NCBI GenBank assembly: GCA_012837565.1 | Contig: DUQY01000011.1 | Coordinates: 1-14,483 of the forward strand | Origin: Bacteroidales bacterium | GTDB taxonomy: Bacteria > Bacteroidota > Bacteroidia > Bacteroidales > P3 | Reading direction: 5' to 3' | DNA length: 14,483 nt | The notes under the pieces: model-generated | Databases searched by the model: none | Told to the model about the DNA's origin: nothing | Seen by the model: only the letters and a program-made list of their open reading frames with translations | Shown here: positions 1 through 8,757 of the stretch, piece by piece | How positions within the stretch are numbered: the first letter of the stretch is position 1 | How the letters are laid out: every line of letters starts with the position of its first letter | Program-made: the position numbers and the translations under genes

Positions 1-52
1 ATGTTTAAAACAGTAATTTAAGAGTATTTAAAATATATAAAACGATAGATAA

Positions 53-1765
53 ATGTTAGAATTTGAAGCACCTAAGGAAAACTCAAACTATATCAAAGTA
101 ATTGGTGTAGGTGGAGGAGGAACGAATGCAATCAATCATATGTACAATAAAGGAATAGATGGAGTAGATTTCATTGTTTGCAATACGGACCAAAAATCGA
201 TAGACGCAAGCCCTATTCAAAACAAAATCAAAATTGGCAAAGATGGTTTAGGTGCAGGCAATTGTCCAGATAAAGCAAAACAAGCAGCAATTTTAGCTGA
301 GCTTGAAATAAAAGAAATGTTGAGTAATAACACTCAAATGCTTTTTATTGCAGCTGGAATGGGTGGAGGAACAGGAACAGGGGCAGCACCAATAATAGCA
401 AAGTTTGCAAAAGAAATTGAGTTTACTAATGAAGATGGCGAAAAGATTGAAGATGAAATATTGGTGGTTGCAATCGTGACGCTACCTTTATCATTTGAGG
501 GAAAAAGAAGGAAGGACCAAGCAGAAGAGGGAATTAGAAACCTAAAACAATATGTTGATGCAATAATTGTTGTTAATACAGACAAAATTAGAGAGAGAGG
601 AAATATACCATTACCAAGAATGTTCCCAATGGCAGACGATGTTTTGCTTACGGCAGCCAAAGGAATTGCAGAAATTATCACTAGCAATGCTTATATTAGT
701 GTTGACTTTAGAGATGTTCAAAGCGTTATGGCAGACTCAGGAGTAGCAATTATGGGAACAGGAACGGGCTATGGACAAGGAGAAGAAAGAGCACTTGAAG
801 CAATTCAACAAGCAGCAACCTCAGACCTCCTAAACGATTGTGAGATAACTGGAACAAAGAATATGCTTCTTTATATTACCACCTCACCAGACGAAGAGCA
901 TTCAATCACAATGGATGAATATGCAATAATAGCAGATTATATTCAATCTAAAACAGGAAATGAACCAGATATTATTTGGGGTCTAAAATATGATGAATCA
1001 TACCAAGACAGAATTGATATAACCTTAGTAGCAACAGGATTTGAAGAACAAGAAATCTATAATCCATACGATAGGGATAATAGTATTGTTAAGAAACCAC
1101 TTACAATTGAAGATCCTAAGCAAGAAGTAAAACCTGAAATCAAACCTGAAGTCAAAGTTGAAACAGCAGTAGATTCCATAAAGAAAGCAGAGCAAGAAAT
1201 TGCAAATGCACCTTTTCTTATCAATACAGGAATTAAACAAGAAGAAGTATTTGAAGAAACCACTCAAGTAGGTTCAAGACCACTTAGAAATGAATTGGAT
1301 ACAAACCCAGGTACTTTTCATCCAACATCAAGAACAAATGATAACCCTGTTAGCAATGAAACAATCGTAGACATAAGTGTTTTAGGAATACAAATGCTTA
1401 ATGCTCAAACAGAAGTGGCTACAGAAACCATTGAAGAAGAGGAGCCTGCTCCCAAGCCAAGCTTATCAAATACTGGTTACGATAGTAGAATAAAACCAAG
1501 ACAACCAATTTCAACCAATCCTCATTATACCGAAGATTTAGAGAAGTTGATGACTGAACGTCAAAGAAGGATGGAAGAGCTGTCAAGGATGATGAAAGAT
1601 AAAAATGGTTTAGACCATATAATAAACACACCGGCATACGAACAATATAATATGGATATTCCAGTTACAAAGCATTCTTCAACAAGAGAAAGTTCATCTC
1701 TAAAAGTAGACTCATCAGGCATAAGCACTAATAATAATCCATATATTCATTCAAACCCAGACTAA
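53..1765 (+). CDS. ftsZ: Cell division protein FtsZ (tubulin-like GTPase)
   Basis: FtsZ polymerises with GTP at mid-cell to form the cytokinetic ring. The 570-residue product has the tubulin signature GGGTGTG at residues 104-110, an N-terminal GVGGGG nucleotide loop at 18-23, the TLPLSFEG segment near 143-150, and a T7 catalytic loop at about 214-222 with both key acidic residues (D218, D221). The GTPase and C-terminal core end near residue 335. A long Glu/Lys/Pro-rich linker follows, then a short C-terminal tail, NNNPYIHSNPD (560-570), of the kind that binds membrane-anchoring partners. The length is greater than E. coli FtsZ because of the linker, as is usual in Bacteroidota. The ATG at 53 puts the first beta strand close to the N-terminus; no Shine-Dalgarno site is visible. 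The gene is probably co-transcribed from upstream dcw genes outside the window. The T3 loop (GAGNCPDKAK) and T7 loop (Ser216 where Asn is usual, Arg220 where Ala is usual) are divergent. Confidence 0.98.
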   Translation: MLEFEAPKENSNYIKVIGVGGGGTNAINHMYNKGIDGVDFIVCNTDQKSIDASPIQNKIKIGKDGLGAGNCPDKAKQAAILAELEIKEMLSNNTQMLFIAAGMGGGTGTGAAPIIAKFAKEIEFTNEDGEKIEDEILVVAIVTLPLSFEGKRRKDQAEEGIRNLKQYVDAIIVVNTDKIRERGNIPLPRMFPMADDVLLTAAKGIAEIITSNAYISVDFRDVQSVMADSGVAIMGTGTGYGQGEERALEAIQQAATSDLLNDCEITGTKNMLLYITTSPDEEHSITMDEYAIIADYIQSKTGNEPDIIWGLKYDESYQDRIDITLVATGFEEQEIYNPYDRDNSIVKKPLTIEDPKQEVKPEIKPEVKVETAVDSIKKAEQEIANAPFLINTGIKQEEVFEETTQVGSRPLRNELDTNPGTFHPTSRTNDNPVSNETIVDISVLGIQMLNAQTEVATETIEEEEPAPKPSLSNTGYDSRIKPRQPISTNPHYTEDLEKLMTERQRRMEELSRMMKDKNGLDHIINTPAYEQYNMDIPVTKHSSTRESSSLKVDSSGISTNNNPYIHSNPD

Positions 1766-1794
1766 TAAATCGCTTCCAGATATATTATGTAATT

Positions 1795-1825
1795 AAGGGG
1801 CTTATTAATAATTTGTCCCTTTTTT
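1795..1825 (+). terminator. Intrinsic terminator of ftsZ
   Basis: AAGGGGC (1795-1801) pairs with GTCCCTT (1815-1821), giving 7 bp including one G-T pair around a 13-nt AT loop. The run of T to 1825 follows directly. It sits 30 nt after the ftsZ stop. On the opposite strand the hairpin is not followed by a U tract, so it should act mainly on ftsZ transcripts. Confidence 0.8.
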
Positions 1826-1833
1826 CATTCCCC

Positions 1834-1896
1834 AAATTAAAACGAAGAACTACTAAATTAAAACGAAGAGTTACGGAATTAAAACAGCGTTATTTC
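1834..1896 (+). repeat. Degenerate 21-nt tandem array, copy 1 (three units)
   Basis: Three units with an exact 21-nt period start at 1834, 1855 and 1876. Units 1 and 2 share AAATTAAAACGAAGA and differ only in the last positions. Unit 3 shares AATTAAAAC and then changes to AGCGTT. The array begins 8 nt after the ftsZ terminator and runs into the last few bases of the convergent copper ATPase gene (its stop is at 1890-1892). In the frame starting at 1834 the units read KLKRRTT, KLKRRVT and ELKQRYF. A related array lies at 11994-12098, also just after a terminator. I do not recognise the family. Confidence 0.75.
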
Positions 1897-4109
1897 TTTA
1901 GTTTTAGTCTTAGGCTATTGCTAACCACACTAACGCTACTTAATGCCATAGCTGCTCCTGCAATCATTGGGTTTAATAAGAAACCAGTAATTGGGAAAAG
2001 TATGCCGGCTGCAATTGGTATGCCTATGATATTATAGATAAATGCCCAGAATAGATTTTGTTTAATAGTTGCAACGGTTTGTTTGGATAACTTAATTGCA
2101 GAGGGGATTTTATTTAGGTCAGATGAAATAATTGTCATCTTGGCAACATCCATAGCAATATCACTTCCTTTACCCATAGCAATGCTTATGTCTGCCTGGG
2201 CTAATGCTGCACTATCATTTATGCCATCTCCAATCATGGCAACTATCTTCCCTTTTGCTTGCAGGTCTTTCACAAATTCAGCTTTTTGGTGCGGTAGTGT
2301 TTCTGCCTTATAATGTTCAATGCCTGTTTGCTGAGCTATTAGTTTGGCTGTGGTATCATTGTCGCCAGTGAGCATATAAATTTCTATTCCTAAGTCTTTC
2401 AAATGCTTTATTGCTTCTTTCGATGTTGGTTTTATCTTGTCCTCAATGCCAATAAGAGCTAAGGCTTTTTCATTATCAGAGAACCAAACTATGGTTTTTG
2501 ATTGTTTAATCAGCTCTTCTGACTTTTCAATAAGGCTATTATCAAAGGTAATATTATGTTCAATTAATAGGTTTTTGTTTCCTGCAAAATAGGTTTTGTC
2601 ATCTAGTTTTGCTTTAGCTCCTTTGCCTGTTATACTTTCAAAACTGTTAATAGGAGTTGGTTTCAAGCCATCGAAATGCTGTATTATTGCCTCTGCTAAT
2701 GGGTGTTCGGATTGACTCTCTAAACTAAATAATATAGATTTTGAGGATTCGTCATCATTTAACCAATGAATATCGGTAAGAATTGGCTTTCCCTCTGTTA
2801 TTGTTCCTGTTTTATCTAATACAATTGCATTAATCTTCTTGGCTATTTCAAGACTTTGAGCATCTTTTATTAGAATACCATTCTCTGCACCTTTTCCCAT
2901 TCCAACCATTATTGCTGTTGGGGTTGCAAGTCCTAAGGCGCATGGGCAAGCAATAACTAAAACAGTAACAAGTGCAAGTATGCCATGGGTTAAGCCATCT
3001 TCTCCACCTAAGAGAATCCAAGTGATTAATGCAATAATTGAAATGATAATTACTGTTGGCACAAATATTCCTGCAATCTTGTCAACAAGTTTTTGGACAG
3101 GTGCTTTGCTTCCTTGCGCATCTTGTACCATCTTAATTATTTGAGCAAGCATGGTTTCTGAGCCCACCTTCTCTGCCCTAAACATAAAGCTACCTTTTTG
3201 GTTAATTGTTCCTGCAAATACCTTTTCGTTCTCTTCTTTAAGTACTGCAATAGGTTCTCCACTCAACATACTTTCATCAACATAAGATGAGCCTTCAATA
3301 ACTTCTCCATCCACTGCAATTTTATCGCCAGGTTTAACCATAATAATATCTCCAATAATTAGGTTCTCAAGAGGTGTTTCAACTTGGCTGCCGTTATCCT
3401 TAATAACCATTACTGTGTTTGGTTGTAGTCCCATTAGCTTCTTAATTGCCGAAGATGCATTCCCCTTAGCTTTTTCTTCTAAGAGTTTTCCAATAAGAAT
3501 AAATGCAATTATTACCGCAACTGCCTCAAAGTAGACATGCGTCTCTAATCCTCTTTTGATCCAAAACTCTTCATTGAGCGTATTGAATACGCTGAAGAAA
3601 TAAGCAACACTAGTACTCAGAGCAACTAAAGTATCCATATTAGCTGAGAAATGCTTGGCTTGTTTGAAGGCATTAATAAAGAAATCCTTACCAAAGAAAA
3701 ACAATACAGGCGTAGCAAGAACCCACATAATATAATTAGCAAAAGGTATATCCATAAAGAACATTCCAATTAGGAATATTGGAATTGCAAGTATAACTGC
3801 ACCAATTGTCCTTTTCTTTATATCATTAAACCTCTTAGTATTTATATCTTCAACTTGCTGGTTTTTATTTCCTGTTTCATTAATAAGTAAGTCATAGCCT
3901 ACAGACTGAACACTTTTTTGTAGTTTCTCAGGATTTGTTATTTTTGGTAAGAATTCTATAATTACTGAAGCTGTGGCAAAATTAACATTCACACTAATAA
4001 CACCTTCCTGAGCTTTTAGTGTATTTTCCACATGCATAGCACATGAGGCACATGTCATTTGAAGTATTGGGAACGTTTTCTTTATTGTCGTTGTATTATT
4101 GCTTTCCAT
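1890..4109 (-). CDS. copA: Copper-translocating P1B-type ATPase (CopA-like)
   Basis: An inner-membrane ATPase that exports Cu(I) from the cytoplasm. The 739-residue protein has one N-terminal heavy-metal-associated domain with MTCASC at 18-23. The remaining motifs follow in order: transmembrane helices from about 100, actuator SGE at 283-285, the membrane metal site CPC at 388-390, phosphorylation motif DKTGT at 432-436 (D432), nucleotide-binding SEHP at 467-470, TGD at 581-583, GDGIND at 627-632, YN at 692-693 in helix 7, and MALSS at 721-725 in helix 8. The set CPC, YN and MxxSS is the Cu(I) (P1B-1) signature rather than Zn/Cd/Pb. Length and motifs are complete. The gene stands alone, convergent with ftsZ and divergent from the M16 peptidase; no copper chaperone or regulator gene is adjacent. 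The ATG at 4109 places the metal-binding domain at the usual distance from the N-terminus. Confidence 0.95.
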   Translation of the reverse strand: MESNNTTTIKKTFPILQMTCASCAMHVENTLKAQEGVISVNVNFATASVIIEFLPKITNPEKLQKSVQSVGYDLLINETGNKNQQVEDINTKRFNDIKKRTIGAVILAIPIFLIGMFFMDIPFANYIMWVLATPVLFFFGKDFFINAFKQAKHFSANMDTLVALSTSVAYFFSVFNTLNEEFWIKRGLETHVYFEAVAVIIAFILIGKLLEEKAKGNASSAIKKLMGLQPNTVMVIKDNGSQVETPLENLIIGDIIMVKPGDKIAVDGEVIEGSSYVDESMLSGEPIAVLKEENEKVFAGTINQKGSFMFRAEKVGSETMLAQIIKMVQDAQGSKAPVQKLVDKIAGIFVPTVIIISIIALITWILLGGEDGLTHGILALVTVLVIACPCALGLATPTAIMVGMGKGAENGILIKDAQSLEIAKKINAIVLDKTGTITEGKPILTDIHWLNDDESSKSILFSLESQSEHPLAEAIIQHFDGLKPTPINSFESITGKGAKAKLDDKTYFAGNKNLLIEHNITFDNSLIEKSEELIKQSKTIVWFSDNEKALALIGIEDKIKPTSKEAIKHLKDLGIEIYMLTGDNDTTAKLIAQQTGIEHYKAETLPHQKAEFVKDLQAKGKIVAMIGDGINDSAALAQADISIAMGKGSDIAMDVAKMTIISSDLNKIPSAIKLSKQTVATIKQNLFWAFIYNIIGIPIAAGILFPITGFLLNPMIAGAAMALSSVSVVSNSLRLKLKK

Positions 4110-4131
4110 AATTCTTTTTTATTATTATCTT

Positions 4132-4141
4132 ACCTTAAGGT
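4132..4141. promoter_or_regulatory. Perfect palindrome ACCTTAAGGT in the copA leader
   Basis: A 10-bp perfect palindrome lies 23-32 nt upstream of the copA start codon. Position and symmetry would suit a dimeric regulator, but no known operator is recognised. The sequence only loosely recalls the ACCTT...AAGGT ends of CueR-type sites, without their central spacing. Function is inferred from symmetry and position alone. Confidence 0.25.
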
Positions 4142-4178
4142 CTTTGTTTTTATATCCTTAACTAATAATTCCATAATT

Positions 4179-4186
4179 CAAAACTA
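4179..4186 (-). promoter_or_regulatory. Candidate -7 box for copA
   Basis: On the minus strand this reads TAGTTTTG, matching TAnnTTTG, about 70 nt upstream of the copA ATG. No convincing TTTG -33 box is found at the expected distance, so this is a partial promoter match. The box overlaps the right arm of the inverted repeat ACTAATA (4161-4167) / TATTAGT (4185-4191), which might act as an operator. Confidence 0.3.
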
Positions 4187-4282
4187 TTAGTCAAGTATCA
4201 GATATTATTAACATTATTATATTATAACGTTCAAAGACTAGTAATATATTTTGTAATTCTATATTTTTACGATTTTTCTTTG

Positions 4283-4290
4283 TAATTTTG
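4283..4290 (+). promoter_or_regulatory. Candidate -7 box for the M16 peptidase operon
   Basis: TAATTTTG matches the Bacteroidota TAnnTTTG -7 element and lies 33 nt before the ATG at 4323, giving a predicted leader of about 25 nt. The nearest TTTG upstream (4250-4253) is 29 nt away, too far for a standard -33 box. The call therefore rests on the -7 element and its position. Confidence 0.45.
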
Positions 4291-4322
4291 ACACAAATTT
4301 AATACTTTTAAAAACAAGAAGA

Positions 4323-7289
4323 ATGAAAAGAATAGGAATTTTCTTAGGGATATTATTTGCACTATGCTTATCCCATTCAGTATTTGCTCAAGTAAATATT
4401 GATCCTAATGCTGTTACATACACAGTTGCTAAAACGAATAACAGAGATTATAGAGTTGAAAGAGTGGCTAATGACCCTCTTAATGCTGTTATCTATACTT
4501 TAAGAAACGGTCTTAAGGTTTATATGTCCGTTAATAAAGAAGAGCCAAGAATTCAAACTTACATTGCTGTTAGGGCGGGAAGTAAGAACGACCCTGCTGA
4601 AACAACAGGTCTTGCACATTATTTTGAACATCTAATGTTTAAGGGTACAAAACAAATAGGAACAACCGACTGGGATACTGAAAGCAAGTATATTCAGCAA
4701 ATAGAAGACCTATATGAGCTTTATGTAAGAGAAACTGACAAAGAAAAAAGAGCAAGTATATATAGTGAAATAGATAAATTATCTTTTGAGGCATCTAAGC
4801 TTGCTATTCCTAACGAATATGATAAGTTAATGAAGCTTATTGGTGCAAATGGAACAAATGCTGCAACCTCTAATGACTTCACATATTATATTGAAAATAT
4901 CCCTTCAAATCAAATTGAAAACTGGGCTAAGATTCAATCAGATCGTTTCCAAAATCCAATACTCCGTCTTTTCCACACAGAGCTTGAAACAGTTTATGAA
5001 GAAAAGAATATGTCATTAATAAATGATAGACGTAAGACAAATGAGGCTATGTTATCTTCTCTTTTCCCTAACCACCCTTATGGTACACAAACAACTCTTG
5101 GAAGTTCAGAGCATCTTCGCAATCCTTCAATGGTAGCCATTAACAACTTCTTCGACACTTATTATGTTCCAAATAACTTTTGTATAGCAATGAGTGGAGA
5201 TTTTCTTCCAGAGCAAGCAATTGAAATAATTGAAAAATACTTTGGACACATCCCATCAAAAGAAGTTACTCCTTTTACCTATAAACCAGAACAACCAATT
5301 AAGGAAGTTAAGACTGTTGAAGTTGTTGGGCTTGAAGCAGAAAACCTAACAATAGCTTTTCGAATCAATGCTGGTTCAACATCACATGAAGTTATTTTAG
5401 CAAATCTCTTAGATAGGGTTTTGAATAATGGAAGCTCAGGTATAATGGATATAAACATTAACCAAAAACAATTGGCTTCTTATGCAGGTTCAGGAGTTTA
5501 CGACCTTAATGACTATGCAGCATTTATTCTTCGTGGCACACCAAAGACAAGTCAGAGCTTAGATGAATTAAGAGACTTATTATTAAAACAATTAGAAATA
5601 CTCAAAGAAGGTGATTGGGACGAAAGCATACTAAAAGCTATTATCAATAATGAAAGATTATCTGAAATAAAGAGCCTTGAAACTAATAATTCAAGAGCAA
5701 TGAAGATGGTTACAAGCTATCTCTCAAGACAAAGCTGGGAAGAAACAGTTAGTCAAATGGACAGAATGTCAAAGGTTACAAAAGATGAGTTAGTTAAGTT
5801 TGCAAGAGAAATCTTCCACAGCAATAATTATGTTGTGATTAAGAAAATACAAGGTGAGGCTAAGGAAATGGAAAAGGTTGATAAACCACCTATTACTCCA
5901 ATCCACGTTAATAGAGACTTGAAATCTAAATTCTTTGAATCAATAGAGGATGCAAAGGTTAAGGAAATTGAACCAGTATTTGTAGACTATACAAAAGACT
6001 TACAACTTGCAAAGCTAAATAATGGGGCAGAGATAATATATGTTCCAAACACTCAAAACGAGACCTTCTACTTAGCTTATGAATATGATTTTGGAGTTCT
6101 TTCAAATAAGAGATTAGGACTAGTAGGTTCTTACCAAGGTCAACTTTCAACACCAAATCTTTCTGTTGAAGATATTAAAACAGGATTTTATAACTTAGCC
6201 TCTAATATTAGAATATCCTCTGGTGATGATTATACAAGAATAACCCTAAGTGGTCTTACAGAAAACCTACCTCAGGCAATTACTTTATTGGAACAAATCC
6301 TATCTAATCCAAAAATAGAGAAAGAAGCACTTGATAATATAGTTCTAAGTATATTGAAAAGCAGGAATGATGCTAAGGCAAGGCAAGCAAGTTGTTTCTC
6401 TGCACTTAATAATTACGTTGCTTACGGGAAAGACAATGTTCACTACGACCTTGTTTCAGAGGCTGACCTAAAGAAGTTAAGTCCAGATATGATAACAAAC
6501 GATATTAAAGAGCTAACCAATTATGTTCATAAAGTTCATTTCTATGGTAATATGCCAATTAATGATTTGAAAACTTTATTAAATGCAAAACATATTTCAT
6601 CTCCTAAGAAACTAAAACCAGCACCTAAGGTTAAGAGAATAAACCCAATTCCAACACAAGCTAATACTGTTTATTTTGTTCACTATGATGCTAAGCAATC
6701 TTATTGTCGTCAACTAACAAGAGGTGATATCTACAATGAAAGCCAAGCTCCTGTTATTGCTCTTTACAATCAGTATTTTGGAGGATCTATGAATTCAATA
6801 GTTTTCCAAGAAATGAGAGAAAAACGTTCTTTAGCTTACCAATCATCTTCAAGATATATTTCTCCTTCACGCCTTGATGGATATTACCAAAACATGTCTC
6901 ATATTGCAACTCAAAACGATAAGGTGATTGATGCATTTGATGCTTTCAATGAATTATTCGACCAAATGCCTATTGCAGAACAAAATTTCAACTTAGCTAA
7001 GGATGCAATGGTTTCGAATTATAGAACATCAAGAATTATTAAAGAAAGAATCATATATTCTTACTTAAACGATTTGAAAATGGGAAGGAAAACAAATCCA
7101 AGCAAGAAGATGTTTGAAACAATTCCTAATTTGAAAATGGATGATATAGTTAAATTTAATAATATGTATATCAAGAATCAACCAAGAACTTATATTGTTT
7201 TGGGTAATAAAGACCAAGTTAACCTAAAGGCTTTAGAGAAATATGGTAAAGTTAAGACGCTTAGCTTAGAAGATATATTTGGATATTAA
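4323..7289 (+). CDS. Exported M16 family zinc metallopeptidase (insulinase/pitrilysin-like)
   Basis: A 988-residue secreted peptidase, probably periplasmic, that should cleave short peptides or unfolded segments. A signal peptide occupies about residues 1-22 (basic MKR, hydrophobic core, SVFAQ cleavage region). The inverted zinc motif HYFEH is at 99-103, with H99 and H103 as ligands and E102 as catalytic base. The third ligand is expected in ETVYEEKN around 222-229, probably E227. An acidic, helical insertion of about 60 residues lies between (roughly 115-185). The C-terminal half is the usual catalytically inactive M16 repeat and carries the R-x6-Y pair (R832, Y839) in MREKRSLAY, so both halves of the clam-shell are in one chain. 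It starts a same-strand run with the hydrolase at 7327 (37-nt gap). The substrate cannot be read from sequence. Confidence 0.93.
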   Translation: MKRIGIFLGILFALCLSHSVFAQVNIDPNAVTYTVAKTNNRDYRVERVANDPLNAVIYTLRNGLKVYMSVNKEEPRIQTYIAVRAGSKNDPAETTGLAHYFEHLMFKGTKQIGTTDWDTESKYIQQIEDLYELYVRETDKEKRASIYSEIDKLSFEASKLAIPNEYDKLMKLIGANGTNAATSNDFTYYIENIPSNQIENWAKIQSDRFQNPILRLFHTELETVYEEKNMSLINDRRKTNEAMLSSLFPNHPYGTQTTLGSSEHLRNPSMVAINNFFDTYYVPNNFCIAMSGDFLPEQAIEIIEKYFGHIPSKEVTPFTYKPEQPIKEVKTVEVVGLEAENLTIAFRINAGSTSHEVILANLLDRVLNNGSSGIMDININQKQLASYAGSGVYDLNDYAAFILRGTPKTSQSLDELRDLLLKQLEILKEGDWDESILKAIINNERLSEIKSLETNNSRAMKMVTSYLSRQSWEETVSQMDRMSKVTKDELVKFAREIFHSNNYVVIKKIQGEAKEMEKVDKPPITPIHVNRDLKSKFFESIEDAKVKEIEPVFVDYTKDLQLAKLNNGAEIIYVPNTQNETFYLAYEYDFGVLSNKRLGLVGSYQGQLSTPNLSVEDIKTGFYNLASNIRISSGDDYTRITLSGLTENLPQAITLLEQILSNPKIEKEALDNIVLSILKSRNDAKARQASCFSALNNYVAYGKDNVHYDLVSEADLKKLSPDMITNDIKELTNYVHKVHFYGNMPINDLKTLLNAKHISSPKKLKPAPKVKRINPIPTQANTVYFVHYDAKQSYCRQLTRGDIYNESQAPVIALYNQYFGGSMNSIVFQEMREKRSLAYQSSSRYISPSRLDGYYQNMSHIATQNDKVIDAFDAFNELFDQMPIAEQNFNLAKDAMVSNYRTSRIIKERIIYSYLNDLKMGRKTNPSKKMFETIPNLKMDDIVKFNNMYIKNQPRTYIVLGNKDQVNLKALEKYGKVKTLSLEDIFGY

Positions 7290-7326
7290 TTAAGAGACTT
7301 AGGAATAAAAAAAAGAGAGGAAAGAT

Positions 7327-8757
7327 ATGAGAAGAAAAGGATTATTAGTCGGAGCAATTGTTTTGCTTGTTAGTTTATTTCATCAAAACATAGAAGCTCA
7401 GACAACAAATTGGTATGGAGAGCTAAAGGTTGCGGTTCAGCTTCTGCCAATAACATTAAAAATAGAACAAAGCCCAGACACAACAATAATAATGATGGGT
7501 TCTCCCTCTCAAACAAAAGATATGTTTGGAGTAACAAAACAAAGACTTAGCCAAGACTCTGTTATCTTTTCAATAAAGAATATGTCAATTGTCTTTAGAG
7601 GTAAGTATAATGAAACAAAGGATACAATCTTTGCAACATTTAAGCAAGGATTCCTTACCGAGGAGCTAGTGATGGCTAAGACCGATAAGACCTATGAGTT
7701 AAAACGTCCTCAAGAGCCCATTGCTCCATATTCATATATTGAAGAAGAATTAAGCTTTAAAGTCCCTGGTGTCAACTACGACTTCAAAGGGACTCTAACC
7801 ATTCCTTCTAAAACCCAGGCATACCCTTGCGTAATTCTTGTTACAGGCTCAGGCTTGCAAAATAGAGATGAAGAATTGTTTGGACATAAGCCATTTAAAG
7901 TAATTGCAGATTATTTAACAAGCAATGGTATTGGAGTTTTTCGTTATGATGATAGGGGATGGGGCGAAGAGACTGTCGACTCTTCAATCATAAACGCTAC
8001 GACTCTTGACTATGCTGTTGATGCAGTGGCTGCTTATCAAATGCTAAGAAAACATCCTAATATAGACAAAAACAATATTGGTATGTTAGGCCATAGTGAA
8101 GGAGGAATAATAGTTTCAATTGCAGCATCTGAAAATCCAGATATTAAATTTATTGTTCTTCTTGCAGGGACAGGATTGAAAGGTATTGATGTACTTCTGC
8201 AACAGAACAAAGCTATTATGCAAAAAGTTGATATGCCACAACATGCGTTAGATTTCCAATTATCAGCCCTAAAGAAGATATATTCATTGACCAAGAAGGA
8301 ATTGATGAATAATGAGATTAATAAAAGAATGGATAAATTCTACGATAAGAAGTTAAGTAAGATTGATAAGGATAAGCTAAAAGATATTCAGTTTACAAGC
8401 CCAGCTATGAGAACACAGTTCAATAGCCAACTTACTTCGCCATGGATGAGAACCTTTCTTGTCCTTGACCCATCAGATTATTTGAAGAAAGTTAAACAAC
8501 CAGTTTTTGCAATAAATGGAACAAACGATATACAAGTTCTATACCAATACAATCTACCTGCAATTGAGAAGGCTCTTAAGAAAGCTAAGAATAGTCATTA
8601 TCAAATCTATACCGCAGTTGGTATGAATCATCTTTTCCAAGAAAGCACAACAGGAATGATAGATGAGTATTCATCAATTGAACAAACCATATCACCAGTT
8701 ATACTATTACAATTAAAAGATTTCATCAAGGCTCATACAAAGACTAAAAACGAATAA
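7327..8757 (+). CDS. Exported alpha/beta hydrolase (serine esterase/peptidase type)
   Basis: A 476-residue exported serine hydrolase. A signal peptide covers residues 1-24, with cleavage predicted after NIEA. A beta-rich N-terminal domain (about 25-135) precedes the alpha/beta hydrolase fold, which begins with the oxyanion-region VTGSGLQNRDE (172-182). The nucleophile elbow is GHSEGG at 255-260 (S257). Likely acid and base are D401 in NGTNDIQ and H435 in GMNHLF, so the triad is complete. A helical cap lies at about 285-375. The architecture resembles Bacteroidota proteins annotated as S33-like or acyl hydrolases, but substrate specificity is not visible. AGAGAGGAAAG upstream is a modest ribosome site. 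The 3' end overlaps the methyltransferase start by 1 nt, implying translational coupling. Confidence 0.88.
   Translation: MRRKGLLVGAIVLLVSLFHQNIEAQTTNWYGELKVAVQLLPITLKIEQSPDTTIIMMGSPSQTKDMFGVTKQRLSQDSVIFSIKNMSIVFRGKYNETKDTIFATFKQGFLTEELVMAKTDKTYELKRPQEPIAPYSYIEEELSFKVPGVNYDFKGTLTIPSKTQAYPCVILVTGSGLQNRDEELFGHKPFKVIADYLTSNGIGVFRYDDRGWGEETVDSSIINATTLDYAVDAVAAYQMLRKHPNIDKNNIGMLGHSEGGIIVSIAASENPDIKFIVLLAGTGLKGIDVLLQQNKAIMQKVDMPQHALDFQLSALKKIYSLTKKELMNNEINKRMDKFYDKKLSKIDKDKLKDIQFTSPAMRTQFNSQLTSPWMRTFLVLDPSDYLKKVKQPVFAINGTNDIQVLYQYNLPAIEKALKKAKNSHYQIYTAVGMNHLFQESTTGMIDEYSSIEQTISPVILLQLKDFIKAHTKTKNE

Noticed and set aside
1..21. Short frame ending TAA at 19-21, possibly the last codons of an upstream gene such as ftsA
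   Set aside because: The frame is open to the window edge, but six codons cannot be identified. All three forward frames stop within the first 21 nt, so nothing distinguishes a real gene end.
1834..1896. CRISPR-like array
   Set aside because: Units are contiguous with no unique spacers, too few and too degenerate, and no cas gene is present.
1813..2037. Open frame reading through the first repeat array into the 3' end of copA (antisense)
   Set aside because: It would need a TTG start inside the ftsZ terminator hairpin, and it is mostly antisense to copA. The heptad part is treated as a repeat instead.
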